DNA of 64,000 nt, taken from positions 37,376 to 101,375 of the forward strand of contig CAWDMN010000097.1 of assembly GCA_963803155.1 (NCBI GenBank), in the 5' to 3' direction. Of this stretch, positions 62,467-64,000 are shown one piece after another. A program made the translations under genes and the position numbers. Origin of the DNA: CAWDMN01 sp963803155. GTDB taxonomy: Bacteria > Acidobacteriota > Terriglobia > Versatilivoradales > Versatilivoraceae. Within the stretch, counting starts at the first letter, position 1; every line of letters begins with the position of its first letter. The notes below the pieces were generated by a model. It was given only the letters and a program-made list of their open reading frames with translations. It ran no database searches and was not told the origin of the DNA.

Positions 62467-63342
62467 ATGAAGAAATGGCATTGTTTCCTCGCCGGATTGT
62501 GCCTTGCACTGGCAGGCTCCCTGGCCGCAGACGCACAAGCTCCGGCAGTTCCGCCACCCAACATCCTCGACGTCGAGACGATCAACATAAAGCCTTATGA
62601 GGATGGAGCCTTCGACCGAATTGCTTCAGAATACCCCGGCTTGTCGCAGCAACTGAAAGACCCGACGCACGTCCTGGCGATGGAGGCTCTGTCGGGGACG
62701 CCTCGAGCGATTTACCTGTCCGGCTTCGATTCGCTGGAGGCGCTACAAAAGAACGAGGAATGGCTCCCCGGCGACCCGGAGGCCGATTCTAGGCTGGAGG
62801 CGCTGGATGCGCGCCAGGCCGCTCACATCTCCGAGGTCCACCACACCATCTGGGTTTACCGCCCCGACCTCAGCAACAACGTCGCCGCGGCCGACATACC
62901 GCACGCCCATTACTGGGATGTGGTCATCTTCCATATGCGCCCCGGCCACGGCGCAAAGTTCGCGGAAATGACGAAGCTTTATCGCGACGCCAAACTCAAG
63001 ATCGGGCAGAACATCCCCTGGGCGACTTACAGCGCACTGATGGGTGTGACCAACACCTACCTTGTCCTGGTACCGATGGCGTCCCTCAAGGATCTGGACG
63101 CTGCCCTGGCGCACATGAAGGATTTCGGCGCTGCGCTGGGCGACGACGGAATGGCTCAGATGAGCAAACTCGAGGAGCAGGGCGTGGCCAGCATCGAGGA
63201 AAACCTGTGGATGGTGAATCCGGAATGGAGCTACGTCGAGAAATCCTGGATCGAGGCCGATCCGCAATACTGGGCGCCGCCTGAGCCCCAGCCGAAAAAG
63301 CGGGCACCAAAACCCGCCGCCGCAGCGCCGCCCGCGCACTAA
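62467..63342 (+). CDS. Secreted protein of unknown function
   Basis: A 291-residue protein with signal peptide KKWHCFLAGLCLALAGSLAA. I do not recognise a catalytic motif. The mature part has two similar halves: YEDGAFDRIASEYPGL with PRAIYLSGFDSLEALQKNEE, and GHGAKFAEMTKLYRDAKLKI with NTYLVLVPMASLKDLDAALA. Both look like ferredoxin-like (dimeric alpha/beta barrel, NIPSNAP/ABM-type) units. The C-terminus is Lys/Pro/Ala-rich (PQPKKRAPKPAAAAPPAH). ATG 62467 was chosen for GGGAGG 11 nt upstream and the signal sequence. A hairpin terminator follows 17 nt after the stop. Confidence 0.75.
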   Translation: MKKWHCFLAGLCLALAGSLAADAQAPAVPPPNILDVETINIKPYEDGAFDRIASEYPGLSQQLKDPTHVLAMEALSGTPRAIYLSGFDSLEALQKNEEWLPGDPEADSRLEALDARQAAHISEVHHTIWVYRPDLSNNVAAADIPHAHYWDVVIFHMRPGHGAKFAEMTKLYRDAKLKIGQNIPWATYSALMGVTNTYLVLVPMASLKDLDAALAHMKDFGAALGDDGMAQMSKLEEQGVASIEENLWMVNPEWSYVEKSWIEADPQYWAPPEPQPKKRAPKPAAAAPPAH

Positions 63343-63359
63343 ACAAGTCTGATCGGAAC

Positions 63360-63393
63360 ACGAAGGACGTCGTCACTCGAGGACGTCCTTCGT
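63360..63393. terminator. Hairpin terminator
   Basis: Perfect 12-bp stem ACGAAGGACGTC / GACGTCCTTCGT with a 10-nt loop, 17 nt after the stop of the secreted-protein gene. Only a short ATTT follows, so it may act in both directions or as an attenuated terminator between this gene and the convergent RHS remnant. Confidence 0.65.
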
Positions 63394-63444
63394 ATTTGCA
63401 ATCACACAAGTGATTCGACATGGAAAGGGGAGGTCCTGCGGGCC

Positions 63445-63711
63445 TGTCCCCGTTCTGCCTTTCATCGAATCGTACCCAAAGTATTTTGCCGGCGTTACGC
63501 TCGCACAGGAACCGCTCGGATCCGTCACCACAGTGACTTGGTGCAGCGCGTCGTAAGCATTACAGGCGACGTTGCCCACCGTGTCGCTCCGCTTCACCCG
63601 GTCACCGTTGGAAGTGCCGCAGGTGGAGCCGGTGTCAAACGCATACGAGCAGGCAGAGCCGCTGGTTTCCGGATTTGGCTCCGGGGTCATCCGACTCCGG
63701 TCGATGGGCAT
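63445..63711 (-). pseudogene. RHS/YD-repeat gene remnant
   Basis: The minus frame reads SGSACSYAFDTGSTCGTSNG, DRVKRSDTVGNVACNAYDAL, HQVTVVTDPSGSCASVTPAK and YFGYDS, which is YD-repeat sequence of the large RHS wall-associated protein family. Homology begins near 63660 and ends near 63460. The rest of the frame is unrelated and there is no proper start. It is about 200 bp of a gene normally several kilobases long. The wording differs from the Bacteroidota-type fragment at 44.1-44.5 kb, so the two are independent. Confidence 0.7.
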
Positions 63712-63781
63712 GATCCCCAGATCATGCGGTGCCCACGCGTTCCAGGCCCGTTCGGGGACGGCGCCGGCCGCCGTTGTCGCT

Positions 63782-64000
63782 TCAATAGCCGCGGATCAGG
63801 GAGCGTTGCGACGTGGCCTTGCGCAGAGTCGAATCGTCGTTGCTCCACCAGCGGCCATTGTCCATCCAGCCGGCGCGTTTGCGCTTGTAATCAGGGTCGC
63901 GCGCCGGGTTGACGGTATACAGGATCAGATCGGCCGGCCCGCCGGTCTTCAGCGGCTGTTCGAGGCTCGAGGGGAAGACGAACTTGCCGCGGCCGTCGAT
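63782..64000 (-). CDS. C-terminal end of an unidentified protein, runs off right edge
   Basis: The frame is open from position 64000 to a TGA at 63782-63784 and gives 72 residues: GKFVFPSSLEQPLKTGGPAD, LILYTVNPARDPDYKRKRAG, WMDNGRWWSNDDSTLRKATS and QRSLIRGY. It is rich in Trp, Arg and Asp and reads as genuine protein, with GC-rich third positions like its neighbours. I do not recognise the family, and the N-terminus is outside the window. Confidence 0.55.
   Translation of the reverse strand: MDGRGKFVFPSSLEQPLKTGGPADLILYTVNPARDPDYKRKRAGWMDNGRWWSNDDSTLRKATSQRSLIRGY

Noticed and set aside
1..64000. CRISPR arrays, rRNA, tRNA and prophage modules
   Set aside because: No regularly spaced repeats, no rRNA signatures, no cloverleaf with CCA-end features and no phage structural genes were seen; a tRNA scan was not possible.

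Overview
The window reads as two Acidobacteriota-like genome segments joined near 44.7 kb. Positions 1 to about 44.0 kb have balanced base composition. They carry gene types common in Acidobacteriota: a serine/threonine kinase with C-terminal TPRs, a winged-helix/TolB-like/TPR regulator, an 800-residue FtsX-type (ADOP) permease, Tat-exported glycoside hydrolases and a DUF3300 protein. From about 44.7 kb to the end the DNA is visibly GC-rich and resembles Solibacter/Bryobacter-type genomes (alpha-glucan phosphorylase, tryptophanase family, CocE hydrolase, TolC/permease cluster). An AT-rich stretch of about 650 bp with a Bacteroidota-style RHS fragment lies between them, and an Rrf2 regulator is cut off where composition changes. 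A chimeric assembly or a large insertion are both possible. Lineage was judged from protein sequence alone.

Left segment. Ribosomal protein L13 at the edge, a frameshifted TPR/PEGA membrane protein, comM, DUF3300, a GH35 glycosidase, and two large TPR-bearing signalling proteins (one DNA-binding, one a kinase) separated by a 194-bp inverted-repeat element. From 14.2 to 17.1 kb is a scar region: the left end of an IS3-type element, a single zinc-ribbon gene with cassette-like boundaries, and a near-identical 3' fragment of comM. A hybrid histidine kinase then precedes a sugar-related cluster on the plus strand: GH36 alpha-galactosidase-like enzyme, a DUF6259-like exported protein, a lactate-permease-family transporter and a Gfo/Idh/MocA oxidoreductase. 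On the minus strand lies a PA2779-like membrane protein, a PA2778-like C39 cysteine peptidase and a TPR/beta-barrel outer-membrane protein. Further right are a response regulator/PP2C phosphatase, the ADOP permease, an exported dipeptide epimerase, a GNAT enzyme, a sigma-70 factor with a MerR regulator, and an envelope-glycan type operon (DUF3108, GT2, GT4, two methyltransferases).

Right segment. glgP, a zinc-ribbon protein, a sugar/polyol dehydrogenase, a SIS-domain isomerase, a ROK kinase and a CAAX-type protease, then a TPR lipoprotein and a minus-strand cluster of tryptophanase-family lyase, TPR protein, MacB-type permease and TolC-family protein. A CocE/NonD hydrolase, a 44-residue His-rich exported peptide, a secreted protein of unknown function and an RHS remnant complete it. 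Two copies of an approximately 200-bp element with terminal inverted repeats lie 10 kb apart.

Many genes in both segments are broken by single-base indels that leave the protein sequence otherwise intact. This looks more like sequencing error than decay. I saw no rRNA, tRNA or CRISPR array.
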